In this document: piece after piece, positions 51,857 through 61,100 of the stretch | How positions within the stretch are numbered: position 1 is the first letter of the stretch | Layout: each line of letters begins with the position of its first letter | NCBI GenBank assembly: GCA_965242485.1 | Contig: CBDESM010000003.1 | Span: forward strand, 1,736,001-1,800,000 | Source of the DNA: CBDESM01 sp965242485 | GTDB taxonomy: Bacteria > Chloroflexota > Dehalococcoidia > Bin125 | Length of the DNA stretch: 64,000 nucleotides | Direction of reading: 5' to 3' | Position numbers and translations under genes: made by a program | Notes under the pieces: model-generated | Told to the model about the DNA's origin: nothing | Database searches by the model: none | The model's input: only the letters and a program-made list of their open reading frames with translations

Positions 51857-53080
51857 TCAAACCAGCGACGGGTCCACGAAGCGGACGAAGACTTCGTTTG
51901 CCAGCGCGTGCCCGCGCGCCGTCAGCCGCAGCCGTCCGCCGTCCTGCTCCGCCAGTCGCTCCGCCAGCGCCCAATCGACTGCCGGACGCAGCCGTTCCAT
52001 CTGGTCGGGCCACCGTTCAGCCGCTTCGGATAGGTCGATTCCTTCTGTCAAGCGCAATCCCAGCGTGCAGAAGTCGACCGCGGCATCCTCCGCTTCGACC
52101 GCTTCCTGCTCCTCCACCGCCGGACTCGGCAGCCCCGCCGCGCATCCGTCCAGCACGCGCTCGATGTACGCCCGCGGCCGCCGCACCACGCTGTATCGCA
52201 CCCCGTCGATGAACCCGTGCGCCCCCGGGCCGACCGCGATGTACTCCCCCAGCCGCCAGTAGTTGAGGTTGTGCCGGCATTCCCGTCCCGCCCGCGCATA
52301 GTTGCTCGTTTCATACCGTTGGTACCCCGCGGCAGCCAAGTGCCGCGCAGTCCAATCCGCCAGCTCGGCCACATGATCCGCGTCCGCTTCCCGCACCGCG
52401 CCCGCCGCGACCCGCGACGCCAGCGGTGTCCCTTCCTCCACCGTCAGCGCGTAGCACGAGAGGTGTTCGGGCCCGCGCCCGTCGCTGCCCCAGCCCAGCA
52501 CCTCTTCCAGCGTTCGCTGCCAAGTCTCTGCAGATTGCCCTGGCAGCCCGTAGATCAAATCCACGTTGACATTCTCGAAGCATGAAGAGCGCAGCTCTCC
52601 GAACGCTTCCCGCGCCCGTTCCGCCCCGTGTATCCGGTCCAGCCACAGCAATTCCGATGAATTCAGCGACTGCACTCCCATCGACACCCGGTTCACTCCC
52701 GCCTCCCGCCAAGCCGCCGCGCGCTCCCCGCTCACGCTTTCCGGGTTCGCCTCCAGCGTGATCTCCGCATCGTCGGCCAGTGCGTACCAGCGCCGCGCCG
52801 CCTCCAGCAGCCCAGCGATCGCCGCCGGCGCGATCAAGCTCGGCGTGCCCCCGCCGAAGAACACCGTCGCCAGCTCCCGCCCCCGCGCCCGCGGCGCCCA
52901 CAGCTCCAGCTCCCGCTCCGCCGCCCGCGCCCAAGCCTCTTCCAGGTCCTCGATCCCCGAGTACGAATTGAAGTCGCAATACGCGCACTTCACCGTGCAG
53001 AACGGGACGTGGATGTACAGCCCCAGATCCGCCCCCGGCCCCGTTCTCTGCCCCGTTTTCTGTGCCGTCTTCTGAGTCAT
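51857..53080 (-). CDS. hemW: Radical SAM heme chaperone HemW-like (coproporphyrinogen oxidase-like)
   Basis: 407 residues. Radical SAM motif C28-x3-C32-x2-C35 in HVPFCTVKCAYCDF, then FFGGGTPSL, INRVSMGVQSLN, VDLIYGLPGQ and the HemW-type C-terminal domain with YETSNYAR. HemW carries heme to respiratory enzymes; true CPO activity is less likely because the N-terminal HemN extension is absent. The N-terminus has a QKT/QKT/QRT repeat. ATG lies 6 nt after TAGACT. Confidence 0.9.
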   Translation of the reverse strand: MTQKTAQKTGQRTGPGADLGLYIHVPFCTVKCAYCDFNSYSGIEDLEEAWARAAERELELWAPRARGRELATVFFGGGTPSLIAPAAIAGLLEAARRWYALADDAEITLEANPESVSGERAAAWREAGVNRVSMGVQSLNSSELLWLDRIHGAERAREAFGELRSSCFENVNVDLIYGLPGQSAETWQRTLEEVLGWGSDGRGPEHLSCYALTVEEGTPLASRVAAGAVREADADHVAELADWTARHLAAAGYQRYETSNYARAGRECRHNLNYWRLGEYIAVGPGAHGFIDGVRYSVVRRPRAYIERVLDGCAAGLPSPAVEEQEAVEAEDAAVDFCTLGLRLTEGIDLSEAAERWPDQMERLRPAVDWALAERLAEQDGGRLRLTARGHALANEVFVRFVDPSLV

Positions 53081-53086
53081 GCCGCG

Positions 53087-53092
53087 AGTCTA
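53087..53092 (-). promoter_or_regulatory. -10-like TAGACT for hemW (leaderless)
   Basis: Reverse complement TAGACT-N6-ATG in the 58-bp spacer shared with aspS. Confidence 0.5.
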
Positions 53093-53126
53093 TGCCCGCC
53101 CGCTGCGCCATTCGCCGATCACGGGA

Positions 53127-53132
53127 TACGCT
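53127..53132 (+). promoter_or_regulatory. -10-like TACGCT for aspS (leaderless)
   Basis: TACGCT-N6-GTG points to the GTG at 53139 as the aspS start. Together with the hemW element it forms a compact divergent promoter. Confidence 0.5.
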
Positions 53133-53138
53133 GCCCCC

Positions 53139-54968
53139 GTGCTCAAATCTCACGGCTGCGGCGCGCTCCGCGCCGAACACGTCGGCGAACGCGTCCAACT
53201 CTGCGGTTGGGTCGACCGCCGACGCGACCACGGCGGCCTGATCTTCCTCGACCTCCGCGACCGCGAGGGCGTCGTCCAAGTCGTCGTCCGCCCCGAAGGC
53301 GACGCCGGCGCGCACGCCGCCGCCAGCAGCGTCCGCGGCGAGTACGTCCTCCGCATCTCCGGCCAGGTCGTCGCCCGCGCGGAAGCCGCCGTCAACCCCA
53401 ACATCGCCAGCGGTGAGATCGAAGTCGTCGCCGACTCGGTCGAAATCCTCAACCAGGCCAAGACGCCGCCCTTCGCCGTCAACGACGACTCCGCCGACGT
53501 CGACGAGCGCGTCCGCATGCAGTTCCGCTACATCGACATCCGCCGCCCCGCGATGCTCCGCGCGCTCGAACTGCGCCACCGCCTCAACCAGGCCATCCGC
53601 GGCTTCATGACCGACCGCGGCTTCCTCGAGATCGAAACCCCGATGCTCGTCGCCGCCACCCCCGAAGGCGCGCGCGACTATGTCGTTCCCAGCCGCATCC
53701 ACCCCGGCTCCTTCTACGCCCTGCCCCAGGCCCCGCAGCAATTCAAGCAGCTGCTCATGGTCGGCGGCGTCGAACGCTACTTCCAGATCGCCCGCTGCTT
53801 CCGCGACGAAGACCTCCGCGCCGACCGCCAGCCCGAATTCACCCAGCTCGACCTCGAATGGTCCTTCAGCGAGGAAGAGGACATCCTCGGCCTGCTCGAA
53901 GAGCTGTTCACCGCCGTCACGGCCCAGCTCCGCCCCGACTTGGCGGTTCCCGCCCCCTTCCCGCGCCTCACCTGGGCCGAAGCCATCGAGCGCTACGGCT
54001 CCGACAAGCCCGATCTCCGCTACGGCCTCGAACTCAGCGACTGCTCCGACATCGCCGGCCGCTCGCAGTTCGGCGTCTTCAGCTCCGCCGTCGCCGAGGG
54101 CGGCAAGGTCCGCGGCATCGTCATGCCCGGCGGCGCATCGCTCTCCCGCAAGGAGGTCGACGGCTTCACCGCCCTCGCGCGCACCTTCGGCGCGCCCGGC
54201 CTCGTCTCCTTCCAGTTCGCCGCCGAACCCGCCGACGCGTCCGAAGGCGACGTCCGCTCCCCCGTCCTCCGCCACGTCGGGATCGACGACGCCCGCGCCA
54301 TCGGCGAGCGCTGCGGCGCCCATTCCGGCGACCTCGTCCTGCTCGCCGCCGGCGAGGCCGGCATGGTCGCCACCGTCCTCGACGGCATCCGCCGCGAGAT
54401 CGCCTCCCGCCTCGATCTGGCCGACCCCGGCGTGCTCCAGTACGCCTTCATCACCGATTTCCCCCTCGTCGAATGGGACGAGGAAGAGCAGCGCTGGGAC
54501 GCCCTCCACCACCCCTTCACCTCCCCCCGCGCCGAAGACATGCACATGCTCGCCGGCGACCCCGCCAACGTCCTCGCCCGCGCCTACGACACCATCGCCA
54601 ACGGCTACGAGCTCGGCTCCGGCTCGATCCGCATCCACGACCGCGCCGTCCAAGAGCAGGTCTTCGCCCTGCTCGGCATCGGCCGCGAGGAGGCCCAGGC
54701 CCGCTTCGGCCACATGCTCGACGCCTTCGAGTACGGCGCGCCCCCGCACGGCGGCTTCGCCTTCGGCATGGACCGCGTCGCCATGCTCCTCGCCGGCACG
54801 GAGAACATCCGCGAGGTCATCGCCTTCCCCAAGACCATGTCCGCATCCGACCCGATGATGGGCGCGCCGATGCCGATCCAACCAGAACAATTGGACGAGC
54901 TCTCGCTTCAAATCAACTTGCCGGAGGCCGCTCCCGCTGGTGGTACAGTCGCAGCGAGCGAGACATAA
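53139..54968 (+). CDS. aspS: Aspartyl-tRNA synthetase, bacterial type
   Basis: 609 residues from the GTG at 53139; the ATG at 53079 would add 20 unrelated residues and overlap hemW. OB domain with CGWVDRRRDHGGLIFLDLRDREG, class II motif 2 ARCFRDEDLRADRQPEFTQLD, the bacterial GAD insertion (about 295-400) and motif 3 GFAFGMDRVAMLL. Whether it is discriminating (Asp only) or also charges tRNA-Asn is not decided. The SBP gene promoter overlaps its end. Confidence 0.95.
   Translation: MLKSHGCGALRAEHVGERVQLCGWVDRRRDHGGLIFLDLRDREGVVQVVVRPEGDAGAHAAASSVRGEYVLRISGQVVARAEAAVNPNIASGEIEVVADSVEILNQAKTPPFAVNDDSADVDERVRMQFRYIDIRRPAMLRALELRHRLNQAIRGFMTDRGFLEIETPMLVAATPEGARDYVVPSRIHPGSFYALPQAPQQFKQLLMVGGVERYFQIARCFRDEDLRADRQPEFTQLDLEWSFSEEEDILGLLEELFTAVTAQLRPDLAVPAPFPRLTWAEAIERYGSDKPDLRYGLELSDCSDIAGRSQFGVFSSAVAEGGKVRGIVMPGGASLSRKEVDGFTALARTFGAPGLVSFQFAAEPADASEGDVRSPVLRHVGIDDARAIGERCGAHSGDLVLLAAGEAGMVATVLDGIRREIASRLDLADPGVLQYAFITDFPLVEWDEEEQRWDALHHPFTSPRAEDMHMLAGDPANVLARAYDTIANGYELGSGSIRIHDRAVQEQVFALLGIGREEAQARFGHMLDAFEYGAPPHGGFAFGMDRVAMLLAGTENIREVIAFPKTMSASDPMMGAPMPIQPEQLDELSLQINLPEAAPAGGTVAASET
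54944..54949 (+). promoter_or_regulatory. -10-like TACAGT for the oligopeptide-type ABC operon
   Basis: TACAGT lies inside the last codons of aspS; it would give a leader of about 42 nt with GGAGG before the lipoprotein ATG. Confidence 0.4.
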
Positions 54969-54997
54969 CAAGACATTTCCGGACCTTGGAGGCAACG

Positions 54998-56797
54998 ATG
55001 ATCGCACCGTTGGCGCGTACCTTGCGCGACCGTTCCTCGTTCGCCGCGCTGCTCCTGCTGCTCGTCCTCGCCGCCGCCCTCGCCTTCGCCGCCTGCAGCG
55101 GGGACGACGGACAGCAGCAGTCCGAGGCTCCCGCGGCCTCCGACCGCGCCGAACGGGATTCCTCGTCGTCATCGGGCGCGGGCGAATCCGGCTCGGACAG
55201 TGCCGCCGACCAAGACGCGGATGACGCCGGGCAGCAGGAGCAGCAGCAGGCGCAGGCGACTCCGTCCTCGCCGTCCCGCGCCTCTTCGCCCGCCGGCGAC
55301 GGCGTCCTCCGCATCGCCCGCAGCCAGCCCCTCAACATGGACCCGGCCCAAGTCACCGACGTCCCCTCCGCCGTCTTCGTGATAGAAATCTTCGGCGGCC
55401 TGCTCACCCTCGATCCCGAACTCCGCATCGCGCCCGACCTCGCCGAATCAGTGCCAAGCCCGACCATCAATTCCGACGGCACCGTCACTTACCGCTTCAC
55501 CCTCCGCCGCAACGCCACCTTCCACGACGGCCGCCGCATCACGGCCGAAGACGTCAAATGGAGCTTCGAGCGCCACGCCGACTCCGAAACGCTCTCCCCC
55601 ACCGCGCCCGACTTCCTCGGCGACATCGTCGGCGTCCGCGAATACACCCGCGGACGCATCGACTCGATCCCCGGCATCGAGGTGGTCGACGACCTCACCC
55701 TCGACATCACCATCGACTCGCCCAAGCCCTACTTCCTTTACAAGCTCACCTACCCCACCGCCTTCGTCGTCGACCGCAACGAAATCGAGGCCGACCCCGA
55801 CGGCTGGAGCGCGCTGCCCAACGGCAGCGGCCCCTTCAAGCTGGCCGAATGGACCGAAGGCGACCGGATCGTGCTCGAACGCTTCGACGACTACCACCTC
55901 GAACCTGCCAAGGTGCAGCGCGTCGAAGTCCGCTTCGCCGGCGGCGGCCTCGATCAGTTCGAAAACGGCGAGATCGACATCGGCGGCGTCTCCGCCTCGG
56001 AACTCGAGCGCGTCCGCGACCCCGCCGACCCGCTCAACGAGCTCTTCGTCTCCCGCGCCGAGCTCTCCGTCTTCTACATCGCCTTCAATACGACGATCCC
56101 GCCCTTCGACGACCCGCTCGTCCGCCGCGCCTTCGCCCACGCCATCGACAAGCAGACCCTCGCCGAGGAAGTCCTGCTCGGCGCGGTCCAGCCGGCCGCC
56201 GCCATCGTCCCGCCCGGCCTCGCCGCCCACGACGCCGACTACCGCGGCCTCGTCTTTGACCCCGAGCTCGCCCGCGAGCTGCTCGAACAATCCCGCTACT
56301 TCGGCTCCCAGCTGCTCGAAGATGTCCGTCTCACCACCGTCGGCGGCGGCGCCACGCCGGGCGGCACCGTCGAAGCCGTCCTCGCCATGTGGGAAACCCA
56401 CCTCGGCCTCGCCGTCCAGCCCCAGCAGCTCGAATTCGCCAGCTTCCTCACCGAACTCGACCGCTCCCTGCACGGCATGTTCCAGATCGGCTGGGTGATG
56501 GACTTCCCCGACCCCCAGAACGTGCTCGATTACAAGTTCCATTCCGCCTCGCTCGGCAACGACGCCGACCTCGACGATCCCGAGATCGACGATCTGCTCG
56601 AAGAAGCCCGCGTTGAGCAGGATCAGGAAGTCCGCACCGGCATCTACCGCCGGGTCGACAAGATGCTGATCGAGGACGCGGTCTGGGTCCCGCTCTTCTA
56701 CGGCGTCAACAACGAAGTGATCCAGCCCTACGTGCAGGGATACGTCCCGCCCCGCTCGATCGTCCCCATCCTGCGCTACATCAGCGTCGCCGGCTAG
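54998..56797 (+). CDS. ABC transporter substrate-binding lipoprotein, family 5 (peptide/nickel type)
   Basis: 599 residues from the ATG at 54998 (TTGGAGGCAACG upstream). Lipobox AFAAC places the lipidated Cys near residue 34; an acidic Ser/Asp/Gln linker follows (to about 105), then the DppA/OppA fold: GVLRIARSQPLNMDPAQ, ITAEDVKWSFERHAD, LPNGSGPFKLAEW and VRRAFAHAIDKQ. It would bind peptides or similar solutes outside the membrane. First gene of a three-gene operon with two permeases. Confidence 0.93.
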   Translation: MIAPLARTLRDRSSFAALLLLLVLAAALAFAACSGDDGQQQSEAPAASDRAERDSSSSSGAGESGSDSAADQDADDAGQQEQQQAQATPSSPSRASSPAGDGVLRIARSQPLNMDPAQVTDVPSAVFVIEIFGGLLTLDPELRIAPDLAESVPSPTINSDGTVTYRFTLRRNATFHDGRRITAEDVKWSFERHADSETLSPTAPDFLGDIVGVREYTRGRIDSIPGIEVVDDLTLDITIDSPKPYFLYKLTYPTAFVVDRNEIEADPDGWSALPNGSGPFKLAEWTEGDRIVLERFDDYHLEPAKVQRVEVRFAGGGLDQFENGEIDIGGVSASELERVRDPADPLNELFVSRAELSVFYIAFNTTIPPFDDPLVRRAFAHAIDKQTLAEEVLLGAVQPAAAIVPPGLAAHDADYRGLVFDPELARELLEQSRYFGSQLLEDVRLTTVGGGATPGGTVEAVLAMWETHLGLAVQPQQLEFASFLTELDRSLHGMFQIGWVMDFPDPQNVLDYKFHSASLGNDADLDDPEIDDLLEEARVEQDQEVRTGIYRRVDKMLIEDAVWVPLFYGVNNEVIQPYVQGYVPPRSIVPILRYISVAG

Positions 56798-56833
56798 CCC
56801 CGCCGCGAGGCCGGCCGAATCGGGGCGGTCCGC

Positions 56834-57820
56834 GTGGCCGGCGGCGCGTTCCCCATCGTCGCGCGCCGGGTCGTGCTGCTGCCGGTGCAGCTGTTCGCGA
56901 TCCTCGCGATCACCTTCGCGCTCACCCAGATCGCGCCCGGCGACCCGGTCGGCATCATCGGCGGCACCCGCGCGGTCGACCCCGAGCAGGCCGAGCTGAT
57001 CCGCGAGGAATTCGGCCTCAACGGCAGTTATCTCGAACGCTTCGGCAACTACATCGTCGGCCTGGTCACCGAAGGCGACTTGGGGCCGTCCTACTACTAC
57101 CGCGCGCCCAAGCGCACGGTCGAGGAGCTGCTCGCCCCGCGCATCTGGATCTCGATGCAGATCAGCCTGATCGTGATGGTCGTCGTCTACGGCCTCGGCA
57201 TCCCGCTCGGCGTCTATACCGCCGTCCGCCGCGGCACTTGGAAGGACCCCGCGACCATCGGCGCGCTGAAGCTGTTCGATTCGCTGCCCTCGCCGATCTT
57301 CATCGTGCTCGCGATGGCGCTGCTGGTCGAGGCGATGGCCCCCGTCTTCAATTTCTTCGGCTTCAACGTGCCCGAGGCTTGGGACGCGCGCGATCCGGCC
57401 CGCTTCATCGTGCCCGTCTTCGCCCTCAGCCTGCCGGTGATCGGCGGCATCGCGCGATTCGTGCGGGTCAGCATGCTGGCCGCGATGGATGATGATTACA
57501 TCCGCACCGCCCGCGCCAAGGGCCTCGGCGAGCGCCGCATCCTCTACGTGCACGTCCTCCGCAACGCGATGCTGCCCCTCTCCACTTCCTTCGGCCTCGC
57601 GATCATCGGCATCTTCACCGGTTCCATCGTGATCGAGACCGTCTACGGCGTGCCCGGCGTCGGCCAATTCATCTTCCGTTCGATCACCCAGCGCGATTAC
57701 AACGTCCTGCTCGGATCCACCTTGTTCTATTCGTTCGTGCTGCTCGTCGCCGTGATGATCGTCGACGTGCTCTACATCTTCATCGACCCCCGCATCCGCT
57801 ACACGGCGAGGGACGTATGA
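56834..57820 (+). CDS. ABC transporter permease, DppB/OppB type
   Basis: 328 residues, GTG start, about six membrane helices. N-terminal QIAPGDPV, EEFGLNGSYLERFGNY, the EAA loop near RTARAKGLGERRILYVHVLRNAMLP and the terminal VDVLYIFIDPRIRY are all DppB-type. Overlaps the next permease gene (ATGA, 57817-57820). Pairs with the DppC-like permease to form the membrane channel. Confidence 0.93.
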   Translation: MAGGAFPIVARRVVLLPVQLFAILAITFALTQIAPGDPVGIIGGTRAVDPEQAELIREEFGLNGSYLERFGNYIVGLVTEGDLGPSYYYRAPKRTVEELLAPRIWISMQISLIVMVVVYGLGIPLGVYTAVRRGTWKDPATIGALKLFDSLPSPIFIVLAMALLVEAMAPVFNFFGFNVPEAWDARDPARFIVPVFALSLPVIGGIARFVRVSMLAAMDDDYIRTARAKGLGERRILYVHVLRNAMLPLSTSFGLAIIGIFTGSIVIETVYGVPGVGQFIFRSITQRDYNVLLGSTLFYSFVLLVAVMIVDVLYIFIDPRIRYTARDV

Positions 57821-58971
57821 GCGCGGCCGCAGCCGGAGCGACCGGGGCCGCCGCGGCCGGCCAGGCCCCCTGGCGGCGCGCGCTGGCCGCGCTGCTGCGC
57901 AAGCGCGTCGCCGTCGCCTGCATGCTCGTCATCGCCGCCCTCTACGGAGCCGGCGCCTACACCCTGCTCGACGCGTTCGGCGTCGACACCGGCCTCCAGG
58001 ACCCCAACCAGACCAATCTGGCCGAGCGCCGCCCCTTCCGCGAAGCGGACGCCACGCTGGCCGGCTTCGCCGCCCGGCAGGAGGCCGACGTCGACGAGCT
58101 GATCCGGCTCAATCCCCAGCTCGCCGAACTGGCCGGCGGCGAGCTGGGCCCCGGCAGCGTCCTCCCCGCCGGCGAGCAGATCACCCTGGCCCACGGCGAA
58201 GTCCGCGAGGGACCCTCCTCGCGCCACTGGTTCGGCACCGACCGGCTCGGGCGCGACCTCTTCTCCCGCGTGATGTTCTCGCTCCGCACCACGCTGATCA
58301 TCAGCGTCATGATCATCCTGCTCGGCAACATCTTCCTCGGCCTCGGCCTCGGCCTGCTGGCCGGCTACCGCGGCGGCATGATCGACGCCGTGATCATGCG
58401 CGCCGCCGAGACCGTCATGGCACTGCCCGGCCTGCTGATCCTGATCGTCCTCGTCGCCAGCCTGCGCGACCAAGTCGAATCTTGGTTCGTCTCGCTCGAG
58501 GAGATACTCGGCCTCCCCTTCCTGATCGAACAGGGCATCGACGACTACTTCATCATCATCTTCGCGATGTCGTTCGTCGAATGGGGCGGGGCGGCCCGCT
58601 TCTACCGCGGCATCGCCCTCTCCCTGCGCGAAAGCGACTACATCCTCGCAGCCGAGGTCGTCGGCGCCGGCACCGCCCGCGTCGTGGTCCGCCACCTCTT
58701 CCCCGGCGTCGTCCCCTGGTTCATCGTCGGGCTCTCCGCCTCGCTCGGCGCGATCGCCGGCGCCGAAGTGGTCCTCTCCTGGCTCGGCGTCGGCATCACC
58801 CCGCCGACCGCCTCCTTCGGCACCGTGGTCTGGTCGGCCGGCTCGTGGGAATCGCTGGTCCTCCACCCGCATATGCTGCTGATCCCGGCCGCGTTCGTCG
58901 CCGCCCTGCTGCTCGCCTTCAATCTGCTCGGCGACGCGCTCAACGACGTGATCAATCCGCGCGGGCGCTGA
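57817..58971 (+). CDS. ABC transporter permease, DppC/OppC type, with LysM-like insert
   Basis: 384 residues, about 80 longer than usual DppC. Following helix 1 (about 31-51), residues 80-124 read like a LysM motif (TLAGFAARQEADVDELIRLNP...LPAGEQITL) in the extracytoplasmic loop before HWFGTDRLGRDLFSR. The EAA region (AAEVVGAGTARVVVRHLFPG) and GDALNDVINPR end are typical. No ABC ATPase gene follows; the next gene is tig. Confidence 0.9.
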   Translation: MSAAAAGATGAAAAGQAPWRRALAALLRKRVAVACMLVIAALYGAGAYTLLDAFGVDTGLQDPNQTNLAERRPFREADATLAGFAARQEADVDELIRLNPQLAELAGGELGPGSVLPAGEQITLAHGEVREGPSSRHWFGTDRLGRDLFSRVMFSLRTTLIISVMIILLGNIFLGLGLGLLAGYRGGMIDAVIMRAAETVMALPGLLILIVLVASLRDQVESWFVSLEEILGLPFLIEQGIDDYFIIIFAMSFVEWGGAARFYRGIALSLRESDYILAAEVVGAGTARVVVRHLFPGVVPWFIVGLSASLGAIAGAEVVLSWLGVGITPPTASFGTVVWSAGSWESLVLHPHMLLIPAAFVAALLLAFNLLGDALNDVINPRGR

Positions 58972-58983
58972 CCGATCCGCTGC

Positions 58984-58989
58984 TAGGCT
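58984..58989 (+). promoter_or_regulatory. -10-like TAGGCT for tig (leaderless)
   Basis: TAGGCT-N6-GTG immediately before the trigger factor start, without a Shine-Dalgarno sequence. Confidence 0.5.
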
Positions 58990-58995
58990 GCCCAC

Positions 58996-60342
58996 GTGAA
59001 AGTCACCGCGGAGCGCATGCCCGAAGCCCAGATGCAGCTCGTGATCGAGCTGCCCGACGACCGCGTCCAGAAATCGCTGGACCAGGCCGCGCGTCGGCTG
59101 GCCAACCGCCTCCGCATCCCCGGCTTCCGCAAGGGCAAGGCCCCGCGCCGCGTCATCGAGCAGGCCATCGGCCCCGACGCCCTCTACGAGGAAGCCCAGG
59201 AGCGCCTGCTTCCCGAAGCGCTGCAAGAAGCGCTCGAGCAGGAAACCATCGCCCCTTCGGCCCTTCCCCGCGTCGAGGTCACCCGCCGCGATCCCTTCAC
59301 CTTCACGGCCATCGTCCCGCTCCCGCCCGACGTCCAGCTCGGCGAGTACCGCACCGTCGCGGTCGCCAAGTCCGAAGTCGAGGTCGGCGACGACGAGATC
59401 GAAGAGCAGATGCTCGACCTCCGCCGCCGGCACGCCATCCTCGAACCGGTCGAGCGGCCCCCGCAGTACAACGACCGCATCACCGCGGACATCCGCGCCG
59501 AAGCCGACGGCGAAGTCGTCCTCGAGCAGGAAGGCGCCGAGCTCGCCCTGCGCGAAGACAGCCCGCTGCTCGCACCCGGCTTCACCGAGCGCCTGCTCGG
59601 CCTCTCCATCGGCGAGGAGCACCGGGTCGAGATCGACGTTCCCGACGACTGGCAGGATTCCCGCACCGCCGGCAAGACCCTCGCCGTCCAGCTCACCATC
59701 AGCGCCGTCCGCGCCGAGGAACTGCCCGAACCCGACGACGACTTCGCGCTCGACATCTCCGATGAGTACGAGACTTACGCCGTCCTGCGCCAGCGCGTCG
59801 CCGACGACCTCCGCGCCGGCGCGGAGCACAACGCCGACTCCGAGTTCCAGCGCGCCGTGCTTGAAGCCGTCATCTCCTCCGCCTCCGTCGAGTACCCCCC
59901 AGCCCTCGTCGAGCACGAACTCGAACACCGCCGCGCCAACTTCGCCACGCAGATGGGCCAAGACCCGCGCACCTTCCTGCGCGGCGGCAGCGAGCAGGAG
60001 GATCAGCTGCTCGCTTCCTTCCGCTCGCAGGCCTCCGAGGCCGTCATCTCCCAGCTCGTCCTCGACGCCGTCGCCGAGGCCGAGGAGATCGCGATCACCG
60101 ACGAAGAGGTGGAAGCGGAATTGACGGCCGCGCTGGAAGGGGTCTCGCCGGAACGCCGCATCGAGATCCTCGGCGACGAGACCGTCCGCCCCAACATCAG
60201 CGCGCAGCTCCGCCAGCGCCGCACCATCGAGCGGCTCGAGCAGATCGCCCTCGCCAACTACCTCGCCAATCCCGAAGCCGCCGAACAGGCCGCCGATGCC
60301 GCGGATGAGGAAGCGGGCGAAGCGGACGGCGACGAGAATTAA
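58996..60342 (+). CDS. tig: Trigger factor (ribosome-associated chaperone)
   Basis: 448 residues, GTG start. Ribosome-binding signature GFRKGKAPRRVIEQAIG (about 45-61), a PPIase domain (about 150-235) and the helical chaperone arms. A strongly acidic tail (ADEEAGEADGDEN) ends the protein. Precedes clpP-clpX, the usual tig-clpP-clpX order. Predicted leaderless. Confidence 0.95.
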   Translation: MKVTAERMPEAQMQLVIELPDDRVQKSLDQAARRLANRLRIPGFRKGKAPRRVIEQAIGPDALYEEAQERLLPEALQEALEQETIAPSALPRVEVTRRDPFTFTAIVPLPPDVQLGEYRTVAVAKSEVEVGDDEIEEQMLDLRRRHAILEPVERPPQYNDRITADIRAEADGEVVLEQEGAELALREDSPLLAPGFTERLLGLSIGEEHRVEIDVPDDWQDSRTAGKTLAVQLTISAVRAEELPEPDDDFALDISDEYETYAVLRQRVADDLRAGAEHNADSEFQRAVLEAVISSASVEYPPALVEHELEHRRANFATQMGQDPRTFLRGGSEQEDQLLASFRSQASEAVISQLVLDAVAEAEEIAITDEEVEAELTAALEGVSPERRIEILGDETVRPNISAQLRQRRTIERLEQIALANYLANPEAAEQAADAADEEAGEADGDEN

Positions 60343-60360
60343 CGCCCGGCCCGGCGGGCG
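60343..60360 (+). terminator. Hairpin after tig
   Basis: CGCCCG-N6-CGGGCG immediately after the tig TAA; no T-run, so possibly a weak terminator or RNA-processing element. It is followed within 5 bp by the clpP -10-like element. Confidence 0.35.
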
Positions 60361-60364
60361 CGGG

Positions 60365-60370
60365 TATGCT
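60365..60370 (+). promoter_or_regulatory. -10-like TATGCT for clpP
   Basis: GGGTATGCT is identical to the purE promoter string; the leader of about 15 nt includes AAGGGGAG before the ATG at 60392. Confidence 0.45.
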
Positions 60371-60391
60371 CAATCGGCGAAGGGGAGTGGC

Positions 60392-61060
60392 ATGACGACA
60401 CACCGACCGATTCACGGACTGCCGCAGCCAGCGGCCGATCTGCGCCCGTCCAGCATCATCCCGATGGTGGTCGAAAGCACCAACCGCGGCGAACGCGCCT
60501 ACGACATCTACTCGCTGCTGCTGCGCGAGCGCATCATCTTCCTCGGCACCGGCATCGACGATCAGGTCGCCAACGTCGTCGTCGCCCAGCTGCTCTACCT
60601 CGACCGCGAAGACCCCGACCGCGACATTCAGGTCTACATCAACTCGCCCGGCGGCGTGATCACCGCCGGCCTCGCGATCTACGACACGATGCAGCTGATC
60701 AAGGCCGACGTCTCGACCATCTGCGTCGGCATGACCGCCTCGATGGGCACGGTGCTGCTCTCCGCCGGCACCGCCGGCAAGCGCTTCGCCCTGCCGCACT
60801 CCACGATCCACATGCACCAAGCCATCGGCGGCGCGCGCGGGCAGGCTTCCGACATCGAGATCGCCGCCCGCGAGATCCTGCGCAACAACGAGATCATCCG
60901 CGGCATCCTCGCTTCCCACACCGGCCAGCCGCTGGACCGCATCAAGACCGATACCGACCGCGATTTCTACCTCGACGCCGGCCAAGCGAAGGAGTACGGC
61001 CTCGTCGACGAAGTGCTCCGATCCGAAGCTGGCGGCGGCGCGGCCGCGGCGGCCGGCTAG
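60392..61060 (+). CDS. clpP: ATP-dependent Clp protease proteolytic subunit
   Basis: 222 residues from the ATG at 60392 (GGGGAG upstream). Catalytic triad S117 (MTASMGT), H142 (IHMHQ) and D191 (DTDRD); NSPGG oxyanion-region loop. Partners with ClpX, whose gene follows after 40 bp. The C-terminus is an Ala/Gly-rich tail. Confidence 0.96.
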   Translation: MTTHRPIHGLPQPAADLRPSSIIPMVVESTNRGERAYDIYSLLLRERIIFLGTGIDDQVANVVVAQLLYLDREDPDRDIQVYINSPGGVITAGLAIYDTMQLIKADVSTICVGMTASMGTVLLSAGTAGKRFALPHSTIHMHQAIGGARGQASDIEIAAREILRNNEIIRGILASHTGQPLDRIKTDTDRDFYLDAGQAKEYGLVDEVLRSEAGGGAAAAAG

Positions 61061-61100
61061 CCGCGCCCATGCCGCTCGGCAGGCCGACGGAGCCGGCCAG

